Positions 1-5,684 of a DNA stretch of 6,747 bases are shown here, in pieces. The translations under genes and the position numbers were made by a program. How positions within the stretch are numbered: position 1 is the first letter of the stretch; every line of letters begins with the position of its first letter. The stretch comes from Clostridiales bacterium (GTDB lineage: Bacteria > Bacillota > Clostridia > Oscillospirales > Oscillospiraceae), in contig VSNB01000172.1 in NCBI GenBank assembly GCA_009774055.1, positions 1 to 6,747 on the forward strand, written 5' to 3'. The notes below the pieces were generated by a model that saw only the letters and a list, made by a program, of their open reading frames with translations, was not told the DNA's origin and made no database searches.

Positions 1-3
1 CAT

Positions 4-41
4 GTTTTGCGGTTGCCGCTGTTTACAGCGGCGAGCAAAAC
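4..41. repeat. Two-tier stem-loop at the left edge
   Basis: Two nested perfect inverted arms can be read directly. GTTTTGC at 4-10 pairs with GCAAAAC at 35-41, and GCCGCTG at 15-21 pairs with CAGCGGC at 26-32 around a TTTA loop. The arms are separated by a small asymmetric internal loop (4 and 2 nt). No T-run follows on either strand, so it is not a typical intrinsic terminator. It could be an element end, an RNA structure or an operator. No function is assigned. Confidence 0.6.
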
Positions 42-56
42 GGCTTGCATCAAATG

Positions 57-89
57 TATTATTTCCGAGCTTTAAGCGCGGAAATAATA
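57..89. repeat. 33-bp near-perfect palindrome
   Basis: TATTATTTCCG at 57-67 is the exact reverse complement of CGGAAATAATA at 79-89. The interior continues the symmetry with GCTT (69-72) and AAGC (74-77), so only one mismatched pair (68/78) and the central base break the dyad. It lies 15 bp after the preceding stem-loop. Such a long symmetric site could be a protein-binding operator, a recombination or transfer site, or a cruciform or hairpin RNA. No flanking T-run supports termination. Confidence 0.65.
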
Positions 90-128
90 TATACCATATC
101 ACAGTTTTTCTTCCTTGACAAGGGGAGA

Positions 129-278
129 ATGTACAAATGTCACGCCCGGCTCATAAAAAAGTGGTATCATGAGGCGGGGGCGCAAAAGATGGAAGAGATC
201 AGAGCACAGATGGCAGCGATGGAAGCGCCCAGGCATCCAAGCTATGTGATACGCATTGGCGGATATTTTGAGCATTAA
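129..278 (+). CDS. Doubtful small hypothetical protein (49 aa)
   Basis: An open frame runs from at least 45 to a TAA at 276-278. The first in-frame ATG (45) would place the 57-89 palindrome inside the coding sequence, so a later start is more likely. ATG 129 follows the purine stretch AAGGGGAGA, though the spacing is too short for a good ribosome binding site. ATG 189 (29 aa) is an alternative. The product is basic in its first part and then has a short helical-looking stretch (MEEIRAQMAAMEAP). I do not recognise a family. The stop codon abuts the first copy of the non-coding repeat at 279, so this may be a truncated remnant or chance. Confidence 0.25.
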   Translation: MYKCHARLIKKWYHEAGAQKMEEIRAQMAAMEAPRHPSYVIRIGGYFEH

Positions 279-357
279 GAGCCTGTATTCACAACCGCTG
301 CACGCCGTCTGGCCGGGGGAGGGGTGGCTGACGGATTTCAAGAATTTTTAACGCCGC
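279..357 (-). repeat. Short non-coding dispersed repeat, copy A (about 79 bp)
   Basis: Read on the minus strand, it opens with GCGGCGTTAAAAATTCTTGAAAT and closes with GTGAATACAGGCTCTT in the plus-strand-left direction. The same two end blocks, with few changes, bound copy B at 584-694, while the middles differ in length and sequence. This shared-ends, variable-middle structure suggests a small dispersed intergenic element. From memory, similar TGAATACAGG...TCT and GCGTTAAAA...TTGAAAT sequences occur between genes in Oscillospiraceae; I cannot check this here. Ends are approximate. Confidence 0.5.
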
Positions 358-583
358 ACAGCGGAAAAAGATCCGCTGCTTGGGCGTTTTGACATTTTTC
401 AAACATGCCCTAGCCGCGGCACAGCAAAAAAAGAGTAGTCTGTGCCATTTGAAACCATTGCGCCGCAATCGTTTCCTGCCCTGTGGCCAAGGTGGTACAG
501 TACTTTTTATATCATTGTTATTTATATGATTATATACGGCAGAGTAAAGGTACAGAAATCTGCCCGGCCACCACGGCCACCTT
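358..583. other. Gene-free spacer between the two repeat copies
   Basis: I find no supportable gene here on either strand. It holds a perfect small palindrome, ATTGCG-C-CGCAAT, at 457-469. An AT-rich patch lies around 505-537, where TATATCAT and ATGATTATATA form an imperfect dyad. A 7-bp inverted pair is also present (AAGGTGG near 490 and CCACCTT near 577). None has a recognisable function. The tract separates the two repeat copies. Confidence 0.5.
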
Positions 584-694
584 AGAACCTGTATTCATAG
601 GCGGGGAATGCTGAATGGGCGAGGGATTGTACCGCCCTGCAAGGCAAAAAATCTCAGGAATACTTGCCATATTTCAAGATATTTTAACGCGGCA
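584..694 (-). repeat. Short non-coding dispersed repeat, copy B (about 111 bp)
   Basis: Plus-strand left end AGAACCTGTATTCATA matches AGAGCCTGTATTCACA of copy A. The right end ATTTCAAGATATTTTAACGC matches ATTTCAAGAATTTTTAACGC of copy A with few changes. The middle includes an inverted pair around GGCGGTACAA and CCTTGCAGGGCGG on the minus strand. Its right end lies exactly where the response-regulator similarity at 695-751 stops, so it appears to have inserted into, or replaced, the rest of that gene. Confidence 0.55.
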
Positions 695-751
695 GGGCTT
701 GGTGAGATAATCGTCCGCGCCAAGGGCGAGGCCGTTGATCTTGTCCGGCAT
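674..751 (-). pseudogene. Response-regulator receiver-domain fragment
   Basis: Reading the minus strand from the ATG at 751 gives MPDKINGLALGADDYLTKP, followed by a few unrelated codons and a TGA at 674-676. This is the signature alpha4-beta5 segment of an OmpR-type receiver domain (D-K-x-x-G-L-x-x-G-A-D-D-Y-L-x-K-P), which includes the conserved Lys-Pro near the phosphorylation site. A full receiver is about 120 aa. Here both the phosphoacceptor half and the DNA-binding domain are missing. The similarity ends at 695, where repeat copy B begins. Directly upstream of the ATG is a purine stretch, AAAAAAGGAGGAGG, that would act as a good ribosome binding site, so a 25-aa peptide could in principle be made. 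It is best read as a gene scrap left by rearrangement. Confidence 0.7.
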
Positions 752-802
752 GGCGCGCCTCCTCCTTTTTTGCCACTTCGTACAGATTTTTGCGCCGCCG
801 GT

Positions 803-1687
803 TCAGCGGACGCCGGCGTTTTTCTGCAGGGCGGTCAGGAATTTTGCCGCCGCCTTGGAAAAGACCTGGAATTTCTTCCAGACCACGTACAGCCGCACCT
901 CCAGCTTAGGCTCCAGCGGACGGAAGCACAGCTGGCTGTCGCCGGTGGTGTTGACCAGCCGGTCCAGGGCCATGGCGTACCCCAGCCCCTCCTCCACCAT
1001 CAGGGAGGCGTTGTAGATCAGATTATAGGTGGCCGCCACGCGGAGGGAGGCGTGCTCCTGGCCGAACCAGGCGGAGAGGCTGTCCCGCCCGATGGACTGC
1101 CGGGAGAGGAGCAGAGGCTTGTCCCGCAGGTCCTCCGGCGTGAGAAACGCCTTTTCCGCCAAGGGGCTGTCCTTCCGCATCAGCGCGCCCCAGCGGTCCG
1201 TCACAGGCAGCTGGATGTATTCGTACCGCTTCAGGTCGCCGGGCTCCAGCAGGATGCCGAAGTCCAGACACCCCCGGTCCAGCCGCTCGCACACCTCGTT
1301 GGCGTTGCCGCTGAAGAGGTGGTAGCGGATGCTGGGATAGGCGCACTGGAGCTCCCGGGCCGTCCGGGCGATGAGGCGCATGGCGTCGCTCTCGCCGCCG
1401 CCGATGCAGATGTCCCCGGCCACGGCCTCCTCGGTGCCCCAGAATTCCGACTCCGTCTTCTCCACCAGCTCCACGATCTCGCTGGCCCGCTTGCGCAGCA
1501 GGACGCCGTCCTCCGTCAGGCTCACCTTCCGGTTGCCACGGATGAACAGCTTCTTGCCCAGCTCCGCCTCCAGGTCCATCAGCTGCCGGGATAGGGTGGG
1601 CTGGGTCAGGTGCAGAAATTCGGCGGCGCCGGAGATGCTCTCCTCCTGCGCCACGGCGAGGAAATAACGCAGAACCCGCAGTTCCAC
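803..1687 (-). CDS. LysR-family transcriptional regulator
   Basis: This is a DNA-binding regulator of 294 aa, the usual LysR length. Residues 3-62 form the N-terminal winged helix-turn-helix (LRYFLAVAQEESISGAAEFL, then TQPTLSRQLMDLEAELGKKL, then LTEDG). The remainder matches the two-lobed co-inducer-binding domain, with DFGILL and the usual pocket-type segments. The start chosen is GTG at 1687, giving V-E-L-R-V-L-R-Y-F, the canonical LysR opening. It is preceded by AAAGGGGG at about 8 nt. The upstream in-frame ATG lies inside the promoter spacer and is excluded. It is transcribed divergently from the ABC transport operon, with a shared intergenic region of about 135 bp. This is the classic arrangement in which a LysR protein activates its neighbour and represses itself. 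The effector cannot be read from the sequence; a cystine- or sulfur-related compound is inferred from the transporter. Confidence 0.93.
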   Translation of the reverse strand: MELRVLRYFLAVAQEESISGAAEFLHLTQPTLSRQLMDLEAELGKKLFIRGNRKVSLTEDGVLLRKRASEIVELVEKTESEFWGTEEAVAGDICIGGGESDAMRLIARTARELQCAYPSIRYHLFSGNANEVCERLDRGCLDFGILLEPGDLKRYEYIQLPVTDRWGALMRKDSPLAEKAFLTPEDLRDKPLLLSRQSIGRDSLSAWFGQEHASLRVAATYNLIYNASLMVEEGLGYAMALDRLVNTTGDSQLCFRPLEPKLEVRLYVVWKKFQVFSKAAAKFLTALQKNAGVR

Positions 1688-1712
1688 ATGAACCGCCCCC
1701 TTTCGACCATCT

Positions 1713-1741
1713 ACTATACCATCATCTGCCATACCTGTCAA
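1713..1741 (-). promoter_or_regulatory. Sigma-A promoter of the LysR gene
   Basis: On the minus strand, a perfect TTGACA (-35, 1736-1741) is followed after exactly 17 bp by TATAGT (-10, 1713-1718). The GTG start lies 25 bp further downstream. The motif TATACC/CATACC occurs three times on the plus strand here (1715-1720, 1730-1735, 1743-1748), across and next to this promoter. Confidence 0.8.
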
Positions 1742-1757
1742 GTATACCGAGCTATTG

Positions 1758-1776
1758 AATATAAGCATTTGATATT
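1758..1776. promoter_or_regulatory. Candidate LysR-type operator (T-N11-A dyad)
   Basis: AATAT (1758-1762) and ATATT (1772-1776) are perfect inverted arms separated by 9 bp. They contain the T-N11-A spacing (T1762 and A1774) typical of LysR-family boxes. The site sits between the two divergent promoters and overlaps the -35 box of the operon promoter. That would suit regulator control, but the site is AT-rich and short, so chance is possible. Confidence 0.4.
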
Positions 1777-1797
1777 TCTGCCCAATCGTTTTATAAT
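1769..1797 (+). promoter_or_regulatory. Sigma-A promoter of the transport operon
   Basis: TTGATA (1769-1774), a 17-bp spacer and a perfect TATAAT (1792-1797) lie 25 bp upstream of the first start codon at 1823. The -35 box overlaps the candidate LysR dyad. The following AAAGGAGAGG (about 1807-1816) is the ribosome binding site of the first gene. Confidence 0.8.
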
Positions 1798-1822
1798 GGC
1801 CTCCGGAAAGGAGAGGTGTCGA

Positions 1823-2092
1823 ATGACGGAGCCTTTGATGGACCGGCGAAGGGCCGGGGAGCTCTTGCGGGAGGCGGACTGTCCGGAGGAATTTATCCAG
1901 CGGTTTCTGGCCGCCCTGGAGCTGGCCCCGGCGGAGGAGCTGCTGTGCATGCTGCGCTGTCAGCGGTGCAGGCAGCTGGAGCGGGTTCATGAGGAGCAGA
2001 GGAAGCTGGACGGACTGGACCGGCTCCGCTATGAACTGGAGAAGCTGTGCCGGGAGAAGTCCCGGCGGGGAGAGGGGGACGGAGGATGCTGA
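1823..2092 (+). CDS. Cysteine-rich small protein, function unknown (89 aa)
   Basis: This is the first gene of the transport operon. ATG 1823 has a good AGGAGAGG ribosome binding site about 7 nt upstream and a near-consensus promoter. The protein has no signal peptide or membrane segment and looks soluble and largely helical, with many Glu, Arg and Leu. A charged, coiled-coil-like stretch covers residues 50-80 (H-E-E-Q-R-K-L-D-G-L-D-R-L-R-Y-E-L-E-K-L). It has six cysteines (C20, C42, C46, C49, C76, C89), three of them in C-x3-C-x2-C at 42-49. From memory, small Firmicutes proteins with an H-x-x-Q-x-x-x-D-x-L-D-x-L-x-Y-x-L-x-K tail are common and uncharacterised; this may be one. Its stop codon overlaps the permease start by 7 nt, so translation is likely coupled. 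A link to thiol sensing or to the transporter is inference only. Confidence 0.8.
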   Translation: MTEPLMDRRRAGELLREADCPEEFIQRFLAALELAPAEELLCMLRCQRCRQLERVHEEQRKLDGLDRLRYELEKLCREKSRRGEGDGGC

Positions 2093-2763
2093 ACGAGCGC
2101 CTGGTTTCCATTCTGGCGGATTCCTTCTGGAAGATTCTGCTGCCGGGGCTGACGGCTACCATTCCCCTGACGGTGATCGCCTTCTCCCTGGCTATGGTCA
2201 TCGCCGTGGCGGCGGCCCTGGTTCAGTTTGCCAGGATAAAGGTCCTGCGGCAGCTGTGCCGGCTGTACATCTGGGTATTCCGGGGGACGCCGCTGCTGGT
2301 GCAGCTGTTCGTGGTGTTCTACGGGATGCCGCGGGTGGGGATCGTCATCGAGCCCTTCCCGGCGGCGGTGATCGTGTTCTCCCTCAACGAGGGGGCCTAC
2401 TGCGCGGAAATTATCCGCGCCGCTTTGGAGTCCGTGCCCCCCGGACAGCTGGAGGCGGGGTACTGCGCGGGCATGAGCTATCTGCAGACCATGCGGCGGA
2501 TCATCCTGCCCCAGGCCATGCGCACGGCCTTCCCGTCCCTGTCCAACTCCCTGATCGCCATGGTCAAGGACACCTCCCTGGCCGCCAACATCACGGTGGT
2601 GGAAATGTTCAAGGCCACGGAGCAGATCAACGCCAGGGTATACGAGCCCCTGGCCCTCTACATCGAGGTGGGCCTCATCTACCTGATGTTCTCCACGGCG
2701 CTGACCAAGCTGCAGAGCATGGGGGAGAAGCGCCTGAACGTCTACACGAGCAGGGAGGAGTAG
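2086..2763 (+). CDS. Polar amino acid ABC transporter permease (cystine-type candidate)
   Basis: A 225-aa inner-membrane subunit of a polar amino acid importer (HisM/GlnP/TcyB type, usually 215-240 aa). The start chosen is ATG 2086, inside the end of the preceding gene, with GAGGGGG about 7 nt upstream; an extension to 2047 lacks support. Hydrophobic segments are at about residues 16-48, 60-82, 90-100 and 186-208. Family motifs are R-G-T-P-L-L-V-Q-L-F (66-75), N-E-G-A-Y-x-A-E-I-I-R (101-111), the EAA cytoplasmic loop that docks on the ATPase (E123-A-G ... G129 ... L-P at 141-142), and K-D-T-S-L (161-165). Only one permease gene is present, so a homodimer is expected, as for TcyB-type systems. 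The ATPase gene begins 3 nt after the stop. Confidence 0.93.
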   Translation: MLNERLVSILADSFWKILLPGLTATIPLTVIAFSLAMVIAVAAALVQFARIKVLRQLCRLYIWVFRGTPLLVQLFVVFYGMPRVGIVIEPFPAAVIVFSLNEGAYCAEIIRAALESVPPGQLEAGYCAGMSYLQTMRRIILPQAMRTAFPSLSNSLIAMVKDTSLAANITVVEMFKATEQINARVYEPLALYIEVGLIYLMFSTALTKLQSMGEKRLNVYTSREE

Positions 2764-2766
2764 CCC

Positions 2767-3519
2767 ATGATGCTGGAGATCAGAAACGTACGGAAAGCCT
2801 TTGGCTCTCTGGAGGTTCTCAAGGGCGTGGACCTGCGGGTGGAGCAGGGGGACGTGGCGGCGATCCTGGGTCCCAGCGGTTCGGGCAAGACCACGCTGCT
2901 GCGCTGCATCAACTTCCTGGAGACGGCCGGCGGGGGGACCATGACCTTTGACGGCGAGGACTTCCGGCTGGACCGGACGCCAAAGAAGGACATCGCCCGC
3001 CTGCGAAAGAAAACCGCCTTCGTGTTCCAGGACTACAACCTCTTCCGGAACAAGACCGCCCTGCAGAACGTGGCCGAGGGGCTGATTACGGCCCGGGGGA
3101 TGCCCAAGGACCAGGCACTGGAGATTTCCCGGAGGGCCCTGGAGAAGGTGGGCATGGCGGGGAGGGAGGACCACTACCCCCACCAGCTCTCCGGCGGGCA
3201 GCAGCAGCGGGCGGCCATCGCCCGGGCCATTGCCGCCAATCCGAAGATCATCTTCTTCGACGAGCCCACCTCCGCCCTGGACCCGGAGCTGACGGGGGAG
3301 GTGCTGTCCGTCATGCGGCAGCTGGCGGAGGAGGGCATGACCATGCTGGTGGTCACCCACGAAATGGGCTTCGCCCGGACGGTATCCAACAAGGTGATTT
3401 TCATGGAGGACGGCGCGGTGGTGGAGGAGGCCCCCTCCGGCGAGTTCTTCCGGAATCCCCGGGAGGAGCGGACCAGGGCGTTCCTGCGGACCATCCGCGC
3501 CGCCGAGCTGGCGGAATAA
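2767..3519 (+). CDS. Polar amino acid ABC transporter ATP-binding protein
   Basis: A 250-aa cytoplasmic ATPase that powers import, of the GlnQ/HisP/TcyC class. All nucleotide-binding elements are intact: Walker A GPSGSGKTT (35-43), Q-loop Gln88 in FQDYNLF, signature LSGGQ (141-145), Walker B IIFFDEP with catalytic Glu166, D-loop SALD (169-172) and switch His198 in VVTHEM. The length is normal for the class. AGGGAGGAG at 2752-2760 serves as the ribosome binding site. Starts at 2767 and 2770 are both possible because of the double ATG; 2767 is used. It is tightly packed behind the permease and 45 nt ahead of the binding protein. Confidence 0.96.
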   Translation: MMLEIRNVRKAFGSLEVLKGVDLRVEQGDVAAILGPSGSGKTTLLRCINFLETAGGGTMTFDGEDFRLDRTPKKDIARLRKKTAFVFQDYNLFRNKTALQNVAEGLITARGMPKDQALEISRRALEKVGMAGREDHYPHQLSGGQQQRAAIARAIAANPKIIFFDEPTSALDPELTGEVLSVMRQLAEEGMTMLVVTHEMGFARTVSNKVIFMEDGAVVEEAPSGEFFRNPREERTRAFLRTIRAAELAE

Positions 3520-3564
3520 TACAACCATATCGACTATATGATAGGAAAAAGGAGCAATTATCAC

Positions 3565-4359
3565 ATGAATCGGAAGCATTTTACAGCCTTGCTGCTGGCG
3601 GGACTGCTGATCCTGGCCGGCTGCGCGCAGAAGAGCCCCGCCGGCGGGGAGGAGGATGCCCTGGCCCGCATCCGGGCCAAGGGGGAGATCGTGGTGGCCA
3701 TGGAGGGGACCTGGGCCCCCTGGACCTACCATGACGAGGCCGGCGACCTGGTGGGCTACGACGTGGAGGTCGCCCGGGGAATCGCGGAGAAGCTGGGCGT
3801 ATCCGTCCGCTTCGAGGAGGGCGAGTTCAACGGCCTGCTGGCCGGCCTGGAGGCCGGGCGGTACGACATTATGGTCAACGGCGTAAACGTGGACGAGGAC
3901 CGGGCGGCCAAGTATGATTTCACGGATGCCTACGCTTATGACCGTACTGCCGTCATTGTCAAGGGGGACGATACGTCCATCGCCTCCATGGAGGACCTGG
4001 AGGGCAAGCGCACCGCCAACACCATTACCAGCACCTACGCCAAGGTAGCCCAGGAATACGGCGCGGAGGTTACCAGCGTGGACGATCTGAACCAGACCTT
4101 TGAGCTGCTGTTCTCCGGGCGCATCGACGCCACCCTCAACGCGGAGGTCACCTATTACGACTACATGAAGGCCCACCCGGACGCGGATATCAAGATCGCC
4201 GTCCTGGCCCCGGAGGCCAGCCAGGTGGCGATCCCCGTGCCCAAAGGGGAGACGGCCCTGGTGGAGGCGGTCAACGGCGCGCTGAAGGAAATGCGGGAGG
4301 ACGGAACCCTGTCGGCGCTGTCGGAGAAGTATTTCGGAATGGATATTTCCAAGGAGTAG
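3565..4359 (+). CDS. Amino acid ABC transporter substrate-binding lipoprotein, probably L-cystine
   Basis: A 264-aa extracytoplasmic solute-binding protein (SBP_bac_3 family). The ATG at 3565 follows AAGGAG by 10 nt. An in-frame ATG at 3538 has no ribosome binding site. Residues 1-20 are a lipoprotein signal: basic N-terminus, hydrophobic core, then lipobox L-A-G-C with Cys20 as the lipidated residue. The mature protein shows the family blocks G-Y-D-V-E-V-A-x-x-I-A-E-K-L-G (64-78), the V-N-V-D-E-D-R segment with carboxylate-binding Arg113, and G-R-I-D-A-T with Asp188. The block K-R-T-A-N-x-I-T-S-T-Y-A-K-V-A-x-E-Y-G-A (148-167) and the T-L-N-A-E-V-T-Y-Y-D-Y-M-K-A-H-P-D-A segment resemble TcyA/FliY-type cystine binders, which is why cystine is favoured over glutamine or arginine. 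Substrate assignment from sequence alone is moderate. It is the last gene of the operon, and no terminator is seen between it and the insertion sequence. Confidence 0.93.
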   Translation: MNRKHFTALLLAGLLILAGCAQKSPAGGEEDALARIRAKGEIVVAMEGTWAPWTYHDEAGDLVGYDVEVARGIAEKLGVSVRFEEGEFNGLLAGLEAGRYDIMVNGVNVDEDRAAKYDFTDAYAYDRTAVIVKGDDTSIASMEDLEGKRTANTITSTYAKVAQEYGAEVTSVDDLNQTFELLFSGRIDATLNAEVTYYDYMKAHPDADIKIAVLAPEASQVAIPVPKGETALVEAVNGALKEMREDGTLSALSEKYFGMDISKE

Positions 4360-4422
4360 CGAAGTTTCCGGTAGCGTCAAGAATAATGCGCAAAATAGTT
4401 AGCAGGCTCTGGCAGAATAAAA

Positions 4423-5613
4423 TCAGCCAGCAATCGAGGTATCCTCCAGGGTAGCCACTAAGTGCTTCATATTCATGTACTTCTTGTTGCCCCACTGTGT
4501 GCCAGCTACATGGCGGAGCCTGGCACAGACCAGCATAAGGGCAGAATTGCCATCCGGGAAGCAGCCCACTACTCTGGTGCGGCGGCGGATCTCCCGGTTG
4601 AGCCGTTCCATGACATTGTTGGTGCGGATACGAGTCCAGTGTTCGCTGGGAAAGTCGCAGTAGGTCAGTGTCTCTTCAATGCCGTCCTCCACTTTCTTGG
4701 CCGCCTCCTTCAGCTTCATTTCCCGCAGCTGGGCTACCACGGCCTTAGCTTTCTCACGGGGTGCTTTTTTGCTCTCCTGGGCGTGGATCGCCTTGAGCAT
4801 CTTGGCCACCAGCTTCACCTTAGAGCGCGGTGTCACAGAAAAGACATTGCGATAGAAATGGACGGTACACCGCTGGTATTTGGCCTCCGGGAACACTTCT
4901 CCCACAGCCTCCAGCATACCAAGACACTTGTCCCCAACCACCAGCTTTACACCGTCCAGGCCACGGCCCCGCAGCCACTGGAAGAAGCTGACACGACTGG
5001 CCTTGTCCTCTTTCATACCCTCAGCGGCACCAAGAACTTCACGGTATCCATCCTCATTTACCGCAATCGCCACCAGAACGGCTACATTCTCATACTCTCC
5101 GCCACAGTTCCGTCGCAGATAAATCCCGTCCACATAGACATACGGATAGCGTCCGCCTTGTAAAGGCCGGCTGCGCCAATCCTCAATGTGGACATACGCT
5201 TTTTTGTTCAGCTCGCTGATGGTCGCTGGGGACACTTTGCTTCCCCACAGCGCCTCGGTGATATCCTCTACTCTGCGCACCGAGACACCAGCCAGGTACA
5301 TTTCGATGAGAGCTTCCTCCACACTGCTTTCACGCCGGCGATACCGCTCTATAATGGCCGTTTCAAAAGACACTCCCTTTAGGCGGGGCACGTGGAGCGT
5401 AACATCGCCGGAGGTAGTGGTAAGGTTTCGGCTGTAGTGACCGCTGCGGTACCCCTGGCGAGCCTCATTTCGCTCATACCGGGCTGCCTGAGTCAGTTTC
5501 TCCGCCTCCTGTTCCAGCAGCTCATTCAGCGTTTCTTCCACACTCCCGCGTACCAGCTCTTTAAGTTGACCCTTGATTACTTCTTCATTTAGCTGTACAA
5601 TCTTTTCTGACAT
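4423..5613 (-). CDS. IS256-family (MULE-like) DDE transposase
   Basis: A full-length 396-aa transposase that catalyses cut-and-paste-like movement of its element. The DDE triad can be placed at Asp162 (V-D-G-I-Y-L), Asp228 (V-G-D-K-C-L-G-M) and Glu336 (T-N-N-V-M-E-R-L-N-R-E-I-R-R-R-T). These are spaced exactly as D167/D233/E341 of IS256 with a five-residue offset. The C-x-x-H motif of the family is at 249-252 (C-T-V-H-F-Y-R-N). The N-terminal ~150 residues carry the DNA-binding region, including the Y-E-R-N-E-A-R-Q-G-Y-R-S-G-H-Y-x-R segment. The ATG at 5613 follows GAGAGGAGA by about 9 nt. No frameshift or stop is visible, so it may be active. It is transcribed towards, and antisense to, the end of the transport operon. 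Confidence 0.96.
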   Translation of the reverse strand: MSEKIVQLNEEVIKGQLKELVRGSVEETLNELLEQEAEKLTQAARYERNEARQGYRSGHYSRNLTTTSGDVTLHVPRLKGVSFETAIIERYRRRESSVEEALIEMYLAGVSVRRVEDITEALWGSKVSPATISELNKKAYVHIEDWRSRPLQGGRYPYVYVDGIYLRRNCGGEYENVAVLVAIAVNEDGYREVLGAAEGMKEDKASRVSFFQWLRGRGLDGVKLVVGDKCLGMLEAVGEVFPEAKYQRCTVHFYRNVFSVTPRSKVKLVAKMLKAIHAQESKKAPREKAKAVVAQLREMKLKEAAKKVEDGIEETLTYCDFPSEHWTRIRTNNVMERLNREIRRRTRVVGCFPDGNSALMLVCARLRHVAGTQWGNKKYMNMKHLVATLEDTSIAG

Positions 5614-5652
5614 GGTTTGCTGTCTCCTCTCAGAATGGTGTGTTGCTACTTC

Positions 5653-5661
5653 ATTCTACCA
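5653..5661 (-). promoter_or_regulatory. Candidate extended -10 promoter of the transposase
   Basis: On the minus strand, TGG-TAGAAT (5661-5653) matches an extended -10 box about 40 bp upstream of the transposase ATG. There is no convincing -35 hexamer at 17 bp. It is placed suitably within the insertion sequence. Confidence 0.35.
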
Positions 5662-5684
5662 GAGAGCTGCAAACCTTGTCTTTT

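Noticed and set aside
752..802. Continuation of the response-regulator reading upstream of the ATG at 751
   Set aside because: In the same frame the codons read as basic residues unlike the beta4 strand of receivers. The other frame gives AKKEEA only by resemblance, and would need a frameshift. The similarity is credible only from 751 downward.
796..823. GC-rich hairpin followed by five T on the plus strand, overlapping the LysR stop
   Set aside because: Only a 6-bp stem with an 11-nt loop, and no plus-strand gene precedes it. On the minus strand no T-run follows, so it is not a credible terminator for the LysR gene.
608..1594. 328-codon plus-strand open frame
   Set aside because: It lies antisense to the LysR gene, starts inside the repeat copy, has low-complexity Gln/Leu/Val/Pro-rich composition and no recognisable domain.
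1688..1990. Upstream extension of the LysR protein to an ATG at 1990
   Set aside because: It would run through the LysR promoter and part of the divergent gene. LysR similarity begins only at V-E-L-R-V-L-R-Y-F, where a GTG with a good ribosome binding site is present.
1989..2951. 320-codon plus-strand open frame overlapping small gene, permease and ATPase
   Set aside because: An out-of-frame shadow rich in Gly, Arg, Ala and Asp. The overlapping genes carry all the family motifs.
2029..4380. 783-codon open frame on the minus strand across the transport operon
   Set aside because: It is antisense to three genes with complete, recognisable motifs. It is rich in Gly, His, Gln and Leu as expected from GC-rich antisense reading, and has no family features or ribosome binding site.
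4462..5163. 233-codon plus-strand open frame opposite the transposase
   Set aside because: Antisense to a transposase with an intact DDE triad, with no ribosome binding site or recognised domain.
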